From Phycisphaerales bacterium UBA854 (lineage in GTDB: Bacteria > Planctomycetota > Phycisphaerae > Phycisphaerales > SM1A02), in NCBI GenBank assembly GCA_002295885.1, contig DBGM01000041.1, positions 1,027 through 65,026 of the forward strand: a stretch of 64,000 nucleotides of DNA. The letters run 5' to 3'. Position 1 is the first letter of the stretch. Each line of letters begins with the position of its first letter. Below, piece by piece: positions 7,867 to 16,003 of this stretch. The notes beneath the pieces are model-generated. The model did not search any database, was not told the origin of the DNA, and saw nothing but the letters and a program-made list of their open reading frames with translations. The position numbers and the translations under genes were made by a program.

Positions 7867-9119
7867 GCGCCGCCCGCCCGATCCGGGACGTGGCGACCGA
7901 GCTGGTGCGGAGTCTCCAGCGTGCGGGGCACGAGGCGTTCTTCGTGGGCGGCTGCGTCCGAGACCAGCTTCTCGGTCTGGAGCCGGCCGAGTACGACATC
8001 GCGACCGACGCGGATCCCGATCGGATCCAGGAACTCTTTCCGGGATCACACATGGTCGGCGCATCGTTCGGCGTCGTGCTCGTGCGACGTCACGGCCACA
8101 CCATCGAAGTGGCGACCTTCCGAAGCGAGGGGGCGTATTCGGATCATCGACGTCCGGACACCGTGATGTTCTGCGACCGCTCCGGCGACGTGCGGCGTCG
8201 GGATTTCACGATCAACGGAATCTTCCACGATCCGGTGGCCGGAACGGACTACGACCAGTTCGACGGCCGGGCCGATCTGGAACGGGGCGTCCTGCGGGCG
8301 ATCGGGGATCCGGTGGAGCGTTTCGAGGAGGATCACCTGCGCATGCTGCGCGCCGTCCGGTTTGCGGCGCGATTCGGATTCGAGATCGAACCGGATACCG
8401 CCGAAGCGATCCGTCGCCAGTCGGGGGATCTCGCGGGCGTCTCGCGTGAACGCGTCGGCGGCGAGATCCGGCGCATGGCCTCGGAGGGTGACTGGCGTGC
8501 GGCCGTGGAGCTCATGCGGTCCCTCCGGCTCGAGCCGGCCGTGCTGGGCGGCGCGTCATCATCCGAGGGCTGGATGCATTGCGAACATCTCGAGGCAAAC
8601 GCCGCCCGGGACCTCGATCGTCATCCCGCCGCGCTGGTGGCCTGGTTGCTGGACCGCGGAGACATCGGGCCGGAGGACGTGGACACGGTCCGGCTGGATG
8701 AGGTGGGGGACCGGTTGGTCAGTTCGAATCAGGAGCGGAATGCCGTTCGTGCGATCGTCGACGGTCTCGTCCGGGCGCGGGGATGGAGCGGGATGACCGT
8801 GGCGGCCATGAAACGGCTCGCCAGCGGGCCCCATTTCTCCTGGGCAACGCTCCTGCTGGAGGCAACTGATGCCGACCTGGCCGGCAGGATCCGCACCGAT
8901 GTGGAGGAGTTGGCCGCCAGCGGGCTGCAGCCAACTCCCCTGATCGGTGGCCATTCACTCATCCGGGCGGGCATGCGTCCAGGACCTAGATTCGCCGAAC
9001 TGCTCGATGCGATCTACGACGCCCAACTGGAAGGCCGTATTTCGACCCCCGAGGAGGCCCTGGAACTGGCTCACGCCATGACCCGAGGGTCTGATTCCGC
9101 CAAAAAACACGATTCTTGA
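7863..9119 (+). CDS. CCA-adding enzyme / poly(A) polymerase family tRNA nucleotidyltransferase
   Basis: A 418-residue class II nucleotidyltransferase. The head domain shows VGGCVRDQLLG, the metal-binding YDIATDA (Asp-x-Asp type), RRDFTINGIFHDP and EDHLRMLRAVRFAARFGFEI, which define the CCA-adding/PcnB family; the C-terminal half is helical. The likely role is adding or repairing the tRNA 3' CCA, fitting that the only tRNA in the window has no encoded CCA. A poly(A) polymerase role cannot be excluded from sequence. The start is a GTG overlapping the rsmD stop (GTGA, 7863-7866). Confidence 0.88.
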   Translation: MSAARPIRDVATELVRSLQRAGHEAFFVGGCVRDQLLGLEPAEYDIATDADPDRIQELFPGSHMVGASFGVVLVRRHGHTIEVATFRSEGAYSDHRRPDTVMFCDRSGDVRRRDFTINGIFHDPVAGTDYDQFDGRADLERGVLRAIGDPVERFEEDHLRMLRAVRFAARFGFEIEPDTAEAIRRQSGDLAGVSRERVGGEIRRMASEGDWRAAVELMRSLRLEPAVLGGASSSEGWMHCEHLEANAARDLDRHPAALVAWLLDRGDIGPEDVDTVRLDEVGDRLVSSNQERNAVRAIVDGLVRARGWSGMTVAAMKRLASGPHFSWATLLLEATDADLAGRIRTDVEELAASGLQPTPLIGGHSLIRAGMRPGPRFAELLDAIYDAQLEGRISTPEEALELAHAMTRGSDSAKKHDS

Positions 9120-9147
9120 ATGAAACAACCGATCCTCAGGCACGTCC

Positions 9148-9153
9148 TATACT
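9148..9153 (+). promoter_or_regulatory. Putative -10 element for the ClpP-fold pair
   Basis: TATACT lies about 92 nt before the ATG at 9246. No convincing -35 was found at standard spacing. This gene has a Shine-Dalgarno (GGAG, 9235-9238), so it would not be leaderless. Confidence 0.3.
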
Positions 9154-9245
9154 GGTGTAAATACCGATTCGCGGATTTCGGCCATTCATGACGGCCTTCT
9201 CCGCCACGGCTCACTGAATGCCCCGTTCTCTCGCTGGAGTTCTCC

Positions 9246-10748
9246 ATGAACCTGCTTTCGCTCATCCGACGTTCCTTCGGGCTCTTCGCCTTCGTGCTGG
9301 CCATGTCGATTTCCTTCGACGCCCTCGGTGCGACGAAGGATGTCATCCACATGTCCGACGGCCGCGTGCTGCACGGAGAAATCGTGCAGGAGAACGCCCA
9401 GTCCATCGTCTTCGACTATCTGAATCAGGACCTTGGCATCTCCGTGACCATGACGCTCCCGAAGGCGGCCATCCTCAAGATCGAGCGTGACGTCGAGGTC
9501 GCCGGCGAGCCCACGGATGATCCCGTCGAGACTCCGCAGCAGACCGCGGCACCCTCCGGGGACGAGGCCGGTGGAGGAGTCACCGAACGCAGCCGCACCT
9601 CGGCGCCGTCGGAAGGCGCATCGCGCTTCTACATCGTCGAGATGAGCGGTCAGGTCGGCACCGACATCCGTTCCTCCGTGTACAAGGACGTCGTCGAGGA
9701 GATCAAGGCCGTGCAGCCCGATGTGGTGATCTACAAGCTCGACAGCGCCATGCTGGGCGACAGCATGCTCGACTACTGGACGGGCGGGAACTACGACGGC
9801 GACACCTACGAGGACGATCAGTACAAGCGTCAGGAATCCACCCAGCAGGTCATGGACGATGTCCAGGTGCTCGTGCAGGGCTTCCATTTCGGAGTTCCCG
9901 AGAACGTCCGTCAGGTCCTCTGGGTCCACGACGCGACCGGCCCGGCCGCGATGCTGGCTCTGGCGTGGCCCGACATGTACATGACGCCCAACGCCGACTT
10001 CGGCAGTCTGGGCGAGATCTGGTCCTACACCCAGTTCCCCGACCTCGACGTGCGAAGCAAGATGGAGAAGGCGTGGTTCGGCACGGCCAAGGGCATCATG
10101 GTCAAGGGTGGCCACTCGGACACCTTCCTCGAAGGCATTCTCCGTCCCAACGAGCGGCTCAGCTTCAGCTGCGTCGGTCGCAAGCCCGTGTGGGCTCTGA
10201 ACCACAACGGCGACATTCCCATCGTTCCCGAGGGCACCGCCTACGGTGCCAAGATCCGCTACGTCATCAAGGACCGGGTCAACCACGGTCTCGAATTCGA
10301 CGCCTCGGTCTGCGAGGATCTGCTCATCAGCGACGGCACGGCCGAGACCCTCGAGGATCTGGCCCTGCTGCTCGACGAACGCCAGTACGTGGTCATGGAG
10401 ACCAAGGTGCTGCAGGATGTGGCCGAGTACAAGGAGGACTGGCGGGCCCGCTGGGACCGCTGCCTCGAGTCCTTCCGCGAGTACTACAAGTACATGCAGC
10501 GGGCCGGTGGGGGGTATGCCCTGCAGAACCTCCAGAAGGCCAAGAAGGCGTTGACGCGAGTCATCGGTTCGGTCCGCACGAATGAATCGGTCGCGGTCCG
10601 CTTCAAGAGCATGACCGGCATGGACCTCATCGCCCTCGACGGTCAGATGAAGCGGCTCGAAGCCCAGATCCGACAGATGGCACGAGGCGGACGTGGCGGC
10701 GGCGGCGGTGGCCGCGGCGGTGCCGGCGGCGTCGGCGGTCGTCCCTGA
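9246..10748 (+). CDS. Secreted ClpP/SppA-fold-like protein with Gly-rich tail (paralogue A)
   Basis: A 500-residue exported protein. A signal peptide (residues 1-28, cleaved near LGA) is followed by a small beta-rich region (HMSDGRVLHGEIVQENAQ) of a type common in planctomycete secreted proteins, a low-complexity linker and a domain resembling the ClpP/crotonase-fold serine proteases (SppA, NfeD). At the position of the usual Ser nucleophile (HDATGPAAMLAL) there is no Ser, so it may be inactive. The last 24 residues are Gly/Arg-rich. It precedes a paralogue 26 bp downstream, and the two are probably co-transcribed. Function unknown. Confidence 0.7.
   Translation: MNLLSLIRRSFGLFAFVLAMSISFDALGATKDVIHMSDGRVLHGEIVQENAQSIVFDYLNQDLGISVTMTLPKAAILKIERDVEVAGEPTDDPVETPQQTAAPSGDEAGGGVTERSRTSAPSEGASRFYIVEMSGQVGTDIRSSVYKDVVEEIKAVQPDVVIYKLDSAMLGDSMLDYWTGGNYDGDTYEDDQYKRQESTQQVMDDVQVLVQGFHFGVPENVRQVLWVHDATGPAAMLALAWPDMYMTPNADFGSLGEIWSYTQFPDLDVRSKMEKAWFGTAKGIMVKGGHSDTFLEGILRPNERLSFSCVGRKPVWALNHNGDIPIVPEGTAYGAKIRYVIKDRVNHGLEFDASVCEDLLISDGTAETLEDLALLLDERQYVVMETKVLQDVAEYKEDWRARWDRCLESFREYYKYMQRAGGGYALQNLQKAKKALTRVIGSVRTNESVAVRFKSMTGMDLIALDGQMKRLEAQIRQMARGGRGGGGGGRGGAGGVGGRP
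10685..10745 (+). repeat. GGC-rich low-complexity coding repeat
   Basis: Alternating GGC/GGT/CGT codons encode the Gly/Arg-rich C-terminal tail of the upstream ClpP-fold paralogue. It is a simple-sequence tract prone to length change, not a mobile or regulatory repeat. Confidence 0.7.
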
Positions 10749-10774
10749 TCAACTACGAAACACGAGTATCACCC

Positions 10775-12073
10775 ATGAAGCATCAAGCACTGTTCACGTC
10801 CTTCATCCTCTCCCTTGTGGTCGCGGCCGCGGCGCTGGCCAGCACCGTCAGCGTCCTGCTGCCCAACGGCAGCACGTGGAGGGGTAGTACCGGCGACATC
10901 GTCAAGATCGAATACAACACCGGCGGTGTGAAGGCCGTGGTCGAAGGCGAGCTGATGCAGTCCGCCGACCGTTATCTCGTGGTCAAGAAGTCGGACGGCT
11001 CCGGCGAGGTTCCGATCTTCCTCGAGTACCTGGTGAGCATGGAATCCGTCGATGCCCAGCCCGCGACCGAGGCGCCCGCCGACACCGGAACCTCGAAGGA
11101 CGAGGCATCCCCGTCCGTCGCTTCGCCTGCATCGCCGGCGAAGCCCATGGTCGAGGAGGTTCCCATCGAGAAGGGGGTCTTCTACCTTCCGCTCAAGGAG
11201 CAGGTGGGGCTCGAGTTCCGTCCCGAGGAGATTCAAGCCATCATTGCTCAGGCCGACGAGGCCGGACCGGGCCAGACCATCGTGCTCGACATCGAGTCCG
11301 GCGGTGGCAGCGTCTGGGAGTTCATCGTGCTGGCCGAGGTCATTCGAGATGCCAAGCAGCGTCACAGCTTCGTGGCCTGGGTGGGCCACTCGATCTCCGC
11401 TGCAGCGGGAACGGCCCTCTGCTGTGACCGGCTGATCTGGAAGTCGCACGGCGCTCTGGGGGCCATCACCATGCACAGTGGCGGTCGACCCGTTCCCGAT
11501 GCCACCGAGGAACGCTGGATCACGATGCTCAAGGCGATTCTTCGCGAGAGCGGGCATTCCGAGCACTGGGCCCGTCCCATGGTCCGCAACGACAGCTGGA
11601 TCTCCTACACCAAGGATCCGGTCAGCGGCGACTGCAAGTGGTTCGGCACGCCGCAGGGCATCAGCGACGAGGTCGTCCTCTCCAACATGGGCGAGAACGT
11701 CGTCCTCAACGTGCAGGCGGCGGTCGACTGCTGCCTGGCCTACGACGTCGCCGACTCCAAGGAGGAGCTGGCCGAGGCACTGGACCTTCCGGGTTGGAGG
11801 GAACTGGGCACCGGACAGAAGCTTCACGACGACTGGATGAAGGCGGTCGAACAGTGCGAAGTGCACTGGCGGAAGTCGAACGTCGATCTCGAACTGCTGG
11901 GGTCCTATGATCCGGTCATCGCCATCCGCAAGCGGATCAAGATCTACCAGGGCTGGATCCGATGGTGGAAGCGGGCTCCCAACAAGATGCGGTCCCTCGG
12001 TGCGCCCAGCGTCGAGCAGCTCGAGGCCATGATCGAGGAGTTGAAGATGCAGCTCTCGGGCGGTCGGGGCTGA
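10775..12073 (+). CDS. Secreted ClpP/SppA-fold-like protein (paralogue B)
   Basis: A 432-residue exported protein with a signal peptide (residues 1-23, cleaved near ALAS), the same N-terminal beta-rich segment as its neighbour (VLLPNGSTWRGSTGDIVKIEY), a Ser/Ala/Pro linker and a ClpP-like domain. The domain has IVLDIESGGGSVWEF, typical of SppA/NfeD oxyanion strands, and HSISAAAGTALCCDRLIW, where NfeD-type proteases have AASAGT; the nucleophile position reads Ala. A further match to the family is GALGAITMH. It may be a substrate-binding pseudoprotease, or use the nearby Ser. It ends 6 bp from the convergent FHA gene. Confidence 0.7.
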   Translation: MKHQALFTSFILSLVVAAAALASTVSVLLPNGSTWRGSTGDIVKIEYNTGGVKAVVEGELMQSADRYLVVKKSDGSGEVPIFLEYLVSMESVDAQPATEAPADTGTSKDEASPSVASPASPAKPMVEEVPIEKGVFYLPLKEQVGLEFRPEEIQAIIAQADEAGPGQTIVLDIESGGGSVWEFIVLAEVIRDAKQRHSFVAWVGHSISAAAGTALCCDRLIWKSHGALGAITMHSGGRPVPDATEERWITMLKAILRESGHSEHWARPMVRNDSWISYTKDPVSGDCKWFGTPQGISDEVVLSNMGENVVLNVQAAVDCCLAYDVADSKEELAEALDLPGWRELGTGQKLHDDWMKAVEQCEVHWRKSNVDLELLGSYDPVIAIRKRIKIYQGWIRWWKRAPNKMRSLGAPSVEQLEAMIEELKMQLSGGRG

Positions 12074-12079
12074 CCCGGT

Positions 12080-12382
12080 TCAGATTCCGCTCTCGATAAA
12101 CTTGAGGATGGCGGGTCCGACGCTGAACTCCATCCCGTCGACGATCCGCATCTCATCGACGCGTTCGCCGTCCAGGTAGGTTCCGCCCGTGGATTCGAGG
12201 TCCCGGATCCAGGTGTCCTGCCCGTTCTGCTCGATCGCACAGTGCTCCCGCGAGATGCTCTGGGACTTGATGCAGATGTCGCATTCCTCGTCGCGTCCGA
12301 CGATGAGTTCATCGGTGTCGCCAAGGGCGAACGCCTTGATCATGTCGCGTGTGCGGGAGTGAAGAACCTGCAGTTCAAGCAT
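12080..12382 (-). CDS. FHA-domain protein
   Basis: A 100-residue protein consisting almost entirely of one forkhead-associated domain, which binds phosphothreonine peptides in the cytoplasm. The core residues are visible: ELIVGRDEECDICI (Gly-Arg), SISREHCAI (Ser-x-x-His) and LESTGGTYLDGERV (Asn-Gly position as Thr-Gly-Gly). No kinase or secretion gene lies next to it, so its partner is unknown. It is divergent from waaA with 176 bp between and converges with the ClpP-fold gene. Confidence 0.88.
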   Translation of the reverse strand: MLELQVLHSRTRDMIKAFALGDTDELIVGRDEECDICIKSQSISREHCAIEQNGQDTWIRDLESTGGTYLDGERVDEMRIVDGMEFSVGPAILKFIESGI

Positions 12383-12544
12383 GCCGATGATTCCATCTCG
12401 TTCCTGAGTCGAACGAAGGGGACGGCCCGTTGTCGGCCGCGTACATCCATTGTGCCGCCTTCGGCGCTGGTTTCAAGCATAAGCGACGGAAAGGCCGTTC
12501 GCGGCCCTGCAAACGGGGGTACGCCCGTCGAAGTCGTCGATGGA

Positions 12545-12550
12545 TACACT
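12545..12550 (+). promoter_or_regulatory. Putative -10 element for leaderless waaA
   Basis: TACACT ends 8 nt before the ATG at 12559. No Shine-Dalgarno is present. Confidence 0.4.
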
Positions 12551-12558
12551 GTGCCCCC

Positions 12559-13791
12559 ATGCGATGGCTCGTGGACGGGGTCTATCTCCTCGTAGTACTG
12601 CTGACTCTGCCGATCTGGCTTGTGCGCATGATCCGGACCGGCAAGATCCGTACCGACTGGCGCGGCCGATTCGGCCACGTGTCCGATGCCGCGTCGCGCG
12701 ACGGGCGTGACCGCCGTCGAGTGCTGATCCACGCCGTATCGGTCGGCGAGGTCAATGCGATCCGGGAACTCGTGGCCGCCCTCGACGCCGGGGGTTGCGA
12801 GGTGGTCGTCGCCACCACCACCGACACCGGCACCGCCCGTGCGCAGGCCCTGTTCGGTTCCCGCCATCAGGTCGTGCGGTTTCCGTTCGATCTCTCGTGG
12901 ATGGTGTTGCGGTTCCTGAGACGTATCGAACCCGATTCCGTCGTACTGGTCGAACTCGAGGTGTGGCCGAACCTGCTTGCCGGCTGCGCACGCCTCGGCA
13001 TGCCGGTGCTGGTGATCAACGGTCGGCTGACCTCCAGGAGCCACCGTCGGTACGCGATGGTCAAGCCGCTGGTCCGGCGGATGTTCTCGCGACTCGCATG
13101 GGTGGGGGTCCAGGACGAGGACTATGCGGCACGCTTTCGGGATCTCGGAGCGGCTCCGGGCCGGATCGACGTGATCGGCAACATGAAATGGGACAACGCC
13201 CGCTGCAGCGAAGGGGTCGACGGCAGCGAGCGGCTTGCGTCGGATCTGGGAATCGATCCGGATCGTCCGCTGATCGTCGCGGGCTCGACCGCTCCCGGGG
13301 AGCACGAACTGCTGCTTCGCTGCCTTCCGGACGGTTGTCAGCTTCTGTGTGCACCCCGTAAGCCGGAGTGGTTCGACGAAGCGGCACAGGTGCTCGAGGG
13401 ATGCACCAGGCGGTCGGCCGGTATTCGGGGTTCCAATCCGGACCTCTTCCTGCTGGACACCATCGGTGAACTGGCCCAGGCGTACGATCTGGCCGATGTG
13501 GCGGTCATCGGTCGCAGTTTCGTCGGCCTGCATGGTTCGGATCCCACCCAGTCGATCGCACTGGGTGTGGCCACCGTGATGGGGCCCGACTTCGGCGATT
13601 TCCGGCTGATGGTCGACGCTCTCGTGGACGGCGACGGACTTCAGGTGGTCGAGGCGTCCGAGCTATCCGGCCTGCTTTCGACGCTGATCCTCGACGAGGC
13701 ACGTCGGCGAGAACTGGGGCGGAACGGCCGTGCGGTCATTGTTCGCCACCAGGGAGCCACCGCGGCCTACGCGCAACGAATTCTGGCCTAG
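12559..13791 (+). CDS. waaA: 3-deoxy-D-manno-octulosonic acid (Kdo) transferase
   Basis: A 410-residue GT-B glycosyltransferase that adds Kdo to lipid IVA during lipid A-core synthesis at the inner membrane face. An N-terminal hydrophobic anchor (LLVVLLTLPIWLV) is followed by RGRFG, the family block IHAVSVGEVNAI, TTTDTGTARA, LVELEVWPNL and INGRLTSRSHRRY; the C-terminal half has IGNMKWDN and RSFVGLHGSDPTQSIALG, the donor-binding region. Presence of WaaA implies an LPS-type outer membrane. The start at 12559 gives the normal N-terminus; a longer in-frame reading to 12430 is mostly low-complexity and rejected. Confidence 0.93.
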   Translation: MRWLVDGVYLLVVLLTLPIWLVRMIRTGKIRTDWRGRFGHVSDAASRDGRDRRRVLIHAVSVGEVNAIRELVAALDAGGCEVVVATTTDTGTARAQALFGSRHQVVRFPFDLSWMVLRFLRRIEPDSVVLVELEVWPNLLAGCARLGMPVLVINGRLTSRSHRRYAMVKPLVRRMFSRLAWVGVQDEDYAARFRDLGAAPGRIDVIGNMKWDNARCSEGVDGSERLASDLGIDPDRPLIVAGSTAPGEHELLLRCLPDGCQLLCAPRKPEWFDEAAQVLEGCTRRSAGIRGSNPDLFLLDTIGELAQAYDLADVAVIGRSFVGLHGSDPTQSIALGVATVMGPDFGDFRLMVDALVDGDGLQVVEASELSGLLSTLILDEARRRELGRNGRAVIVRHQGATAAYAQRILA

Positions 13792-13810
13792 TCTCCCAAG
13801 GGATACGAGC

Positions 13811-13849
13811 CAAAAACAACACTCCGGCTCGTGTGGAGCCGGAGTGTTG
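13811..13849 (-). terminator. Rho-independent terminator on the minus strand
   Basis: A perfect 14-bp stem (13817-13830 with 13836-13849, loop GTGTG) is followed on the minus strand by T5. On the plus strand the flank is G/A-rich, so the intrinsic-terminator form only fits leftward transcription. The nearest rightward source of leftward transcripts is the fur-like gene at 15,998. Confidence 0.6.
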
Positions 13850-14083
13850 GGGGAGAAAAGAAACAGATGGTTCTTGTGGCCGGGCTGCGTGATGCACCCG
13901 GCCGGAGGAGGGTGTACTGGGAAGGAGGGAGAGGAGAGAGGTCCCTCGTTCCACCCCTTAGATACGCCGCCATCAGGACTTGGGTTCCCCGGAAGGTTCG
14001 GATTGCATGCTTTTTTGAACGTCAGAAACGCGATCCGAGGCCCTGCAGGGGCCCTGGGGGCGAAAGTTGGGCCTGAGGCGGGG

Positions 14084-14089
14084 TAGACT
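14084..14089 (+). promoter_or_regulatory. Putative -10 element for leaderless thiL
   Basis: TAGACT ends 7 nt before the ATG at 14097. No Shine-Dalgarno is present. Confidence 0.45.
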
Positions 14090-14096
14090 TCCCAGA

Positions 14097-15041
14097 ATGA
14101 ACGAGCAGGACGTTCTCAGGCGTATCTTCCGGGAATCGGGAAAACAGGGCTCCGATGTGGTCATCGGTCCCGGTGATGACATGGCCCTGCTCCGTCCGGA
14201 GGGCTGGACCTTCGGTTCGCCCGGTGGGGGAGGCGGCGGGGGAGTGCTCCTGGCGGTCGATCAGGTGATCGAAGGGATTCATTTCGAACGTCCCGCCGCC
14301 GGGTTGGATGCCATCGGCCACAAGGCGATCGCGCGGTGTCTCAGCGACGTTGCGGCGATGGCCGGGCGTCCCGTGGCCAGTCTGGTGTCGGCGATCCTGC
14401 CGCCGGACATGACCGACGACGATGCGATGGTGCTGTTCGATGCCATGCGTACGGTCGGGGAACGGTTCCACGCTCCGATCGTCGGTGGTGATCTCGCCGT
14501 GCATCGACACCCGACGCATCCGCTGACCTGCTCGGTGACCGTGATGGGAGCCGCCACCGGTCTGGGTGTGGTGTCACGGTTCGGGGCGAAGAACGGTGAT
14601 CTGGTCTGTGTGACCGGTGCACTGGGGGGTTCGCTGGATTCCGGGCGTCATCTGTCCTTTCAGCCGAGGGTGGGCGAGGCGATCATGCTGCGGGCCGTGC
14701 TCGGCGAGCGACTGCACGCCATGATCGATCTGAGCGACGGACTCGGGTTGGATGCATCGCGAATGCTGGAGGCGGATTCCGGACTGCAGATCGAGATCGA
14801 TGCGGATCGTCTTCCGCTGCACGATGGGATCGATTGGCGGGGGGGCGTCTCGGACGGTGAGGACTACGAGCTTCTGTGCCTCGTGGAGGACGGAGAACTT
14901 CCCGAGCGGCTGCTCGAATGTCCGTTCACTCCGATCGGCCGTGTTGTGGCCCGACCCGCCGCGGATGCCCCCGCCGTCGTGGTCTTCGACGGCGACGCAA
15001 GGCACGACGTGGCATCGCAAGGCTGGGAACACCGGGGATGA
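14097..15041 (+). CDS. thiL: Thiamine-monophosphate kinase
   Basis: A 314-residue ATP-dependent kinase that converts thiamine monophosphate to thiamine diphosphate. It shows the family metal/ATP loop VVIGPGDDMALL near the N-terminus, the acidic DDDAMVLFDAM region, GGDLAVH, a Gly-rich TGALGGS segment and IDLSDGLGLDASRM. Length is normal. The stop overlaps the start of tsaE (ATGA, 15038-15041), so the two are translated together. A polyglycine run at residues 43-49 (GGGGGGG) is an insertion relative to typical ThiL. Confidence 0.93.
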   Translation: MNEQDVLRRIFRESGKQGSDVVIGPGDDMALLRPEGWTFGSPGGGGGGGVLLAVDQVIEGIHFERPAAGLDAIGHKAIARCLSDVAAMAGRPVASLVSAILPPDMTDDDAMVLFDAMRTVGERFHAPIVGGDLAVHRHPTHPLTCSVTVMGAATGLGVVSRFGAKNGDLVCVTGALGGSLDSGRHLSFQPRVGEAIMLRAVLGERLHAMIDLSDGLGLDASRMLEADSGLQIEIDADRLPLHDGIDWRGGVSDGEDYELLCLVEDGELPERLLECPFTPIGRVVARPAADAPAVVVFDGDARHDVASQGWEHRG

Positions 15042-15508
15042 ACGCGATCCACGCATCTCGATCCGAGCAGGACACGTTCGATGCGGGCGTGCGCATCGGT
15101 GCCGCGCTGCGGCCCGGAGACATGGTGCTTCTCGAGGGTGAGCTCGGAGCGGGGAAGACCTCGATGGTCCGTGGCATTGCCGAGGCCCTGGGGATCGAAC
15201 GACGCGCGGTCTCCAGTCCCACCTTCACCATCGTCCACGAACACGGGTTCGAGGGGGGCACCATGTACCACATCGACGCGTACCGCCTGTCGGGTGTCGA
15301 GGAGCTGGAGGCCGTCGGATGGGAGGCGATCATGGATGATCCAGGCCGCATCGTCGTGTGCGAGTGGCCGCAGCGGATCGCCGGGGCGGTGGAGTCGGGG
15401 GTGCTGCGGGTGGAACTGAGGCACGTCGGGGCCCAGCAGCGCGACATCATGCTGCACACATCGGATGACGGTGCAGCGGCTCGGTTCGCCTCGATTCTGG
15501 AACCCTGA
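15038..15508 (+). CDS. tsaE: tRNA threonylcarbamoyladenosine biosynthesis ATPase TsaE
   Basis: A 156-residue P-loop ATPase of the TsaBDE complex, which makes t6A37 in ANN-decoding tRNAs. The Walker A motif is LEGELGAGKTSMVRGI; other family blocks are SPTFTIVHEH, YHIDAYRLSGVEELEAVGW and VVCEWPQR (Walker B-like). It follows thiL by ATGA overlap and converges on the fur-like gene, whose stop starts 2 bp after its own. tsaB and tsaD are not in the window. Confidence 0.93.
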   Translation: MNAIHASRSEQDTFDAGVRIGAALRPGDMVLLEGELGAGKTSMVRGIAEALGIERRAVSSPTFTIVHEHGFEGGTMYHIDAYRLSGVEELEAVGWEAIMDDPGRIVVCEWPQRIAGAVESGVLRVELRHVGAQQRDIMLHTSDDGAAARFASILEP

Positions 15509-15509
15509 G

Positions 15510-15998
15510 TCAGTCTGGCTTCGACTGATCCGGTGCAATGCCGTATACCTGGAAGCGGTGACCGACCGGCTCCCATCCGTATTCGCGGCAGATGCGGTTG
15601 CGGATTTCGATGAGTTCGTCGCTGCTGATTCGGATGTACTTGCCGGTCTGGACGCAGACCATGTAGTCGGACGGCTGACGTCCGTAGACGAGCTGGTAGT
15701 GGGACTGCTTCGCGTCGAAGAGGGCCTGGTTGATGATGCCCGCTTCCTGCAGCAGCTTGAGGGTGCGGTAGACGGTCGCCTTAGAGACGCGCTGGCCGTC
15801 GTCCTGCATCCGCTGCATCAGCGAGTCCGCTTCGAAGACATCGTCGGCCTCCAGGATCGCGTTGAGGATGTCGGCGCGTTCCGGGGTGTACTTCAGATTC
15901 TGTTCCTTCAGATGTCGACGGAAGATCGCACAGAGGGGGGCCATCTGCAGCGACGCTTCGGGAGGAACATCCGAGGATGACGCGTTAGCATTCATCAT
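15510..15998 (-). CDS. Fur-family transcriptional regulator with degenerate metal sites
   Basis: A 162-residue Fur-like regulator. The N-terminal winged helix is well conserved (KYTPERADILNAIL, RVSKATVYRTLKLLQEAGII). The dimerisation half aligns through SDYMVCVQTGKYIRI and GHRFQVYGIAP. Against E. coli Fur the HHHDH block reads RQPSDY, one Cys of the structural CxxC is Thr, and the C-terminal Cys pair is missing, though Asp, Glu and His equivalents remain. It may sense a different metal or signal. The start lies in a palindrome shared with the divergent gene, with TACCAT 8 nt upstream and no Shine-Dalgarno; a TTG at 16007 is an alternative. Confidence 0.88.
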   Translation of the reverse strand: MMNANASSSDVPPEASLQMAPLCAIFRRHLKEQNLKYTPERADILNAILEADDVFEADSLMQRMQDDGQRVSKATVYRTLKLLQEAGIINQALFDAKQSHYQLVYGRQPSDYMVCVQTGKYIRISSDELIEIRNRICREYGWEPVGHRFQVYGIAPDQSKPD

Positions 15999-16003
15999 GA
16001 TGA
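15992..16003. promoter_or_regulatory. 12-bp perfect palindrome over both divergent start codons
   Basis: TCATCATGATGA is a perfect inverted repeat that contains the ATGs of the fur-like gene (minus) and of the QTMAN gene (plus). Putative -10 elements flank it: TAGCAT at 15986-15991 (plus) and ATGGTA at 16007-16012, read as TACCAT on minus. It could be an autoregulatory operator, or simply a product of tandem ATG codons on both strands. Confidence 0.4.

Larger units (their letters stand above)
13792..14096. other. 305-bp intergenic region with several hairpins, no gene seen
   Basis: No credible reading frame was found between waaA and thiL. It holds a 14-bp hairpin at 13817-13849, a second hairpin with 7-bp arms GGCCGGG/CCCGGCC (13878-13884 and 13897-13903) with three inner pairs, a purine-rich stretch at about 13903-13942, T6 at 14011-14016, and a GC hairpin near 14039-14053. 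A structured RNA is possible but matches none of SRP RNA, tmRNA, RNase P RNA or the TPP riboswitch by motif. Confidence 0.5.

Noticed and set aside
13736..13973. Short minus-strand frames across the waaA-thiL gap
   Set aside because: They cross a terminator hairpin and a purine-rich tract, and have no start signal or recognisable product.
14039..14096. TPP riboswitch upstream of thiL
   Set aside because: The conserved CUGAGA and ACCUGAUCUGG-type elements are missing, and the TAGACT element leaves no leader to hold a riboswitch.
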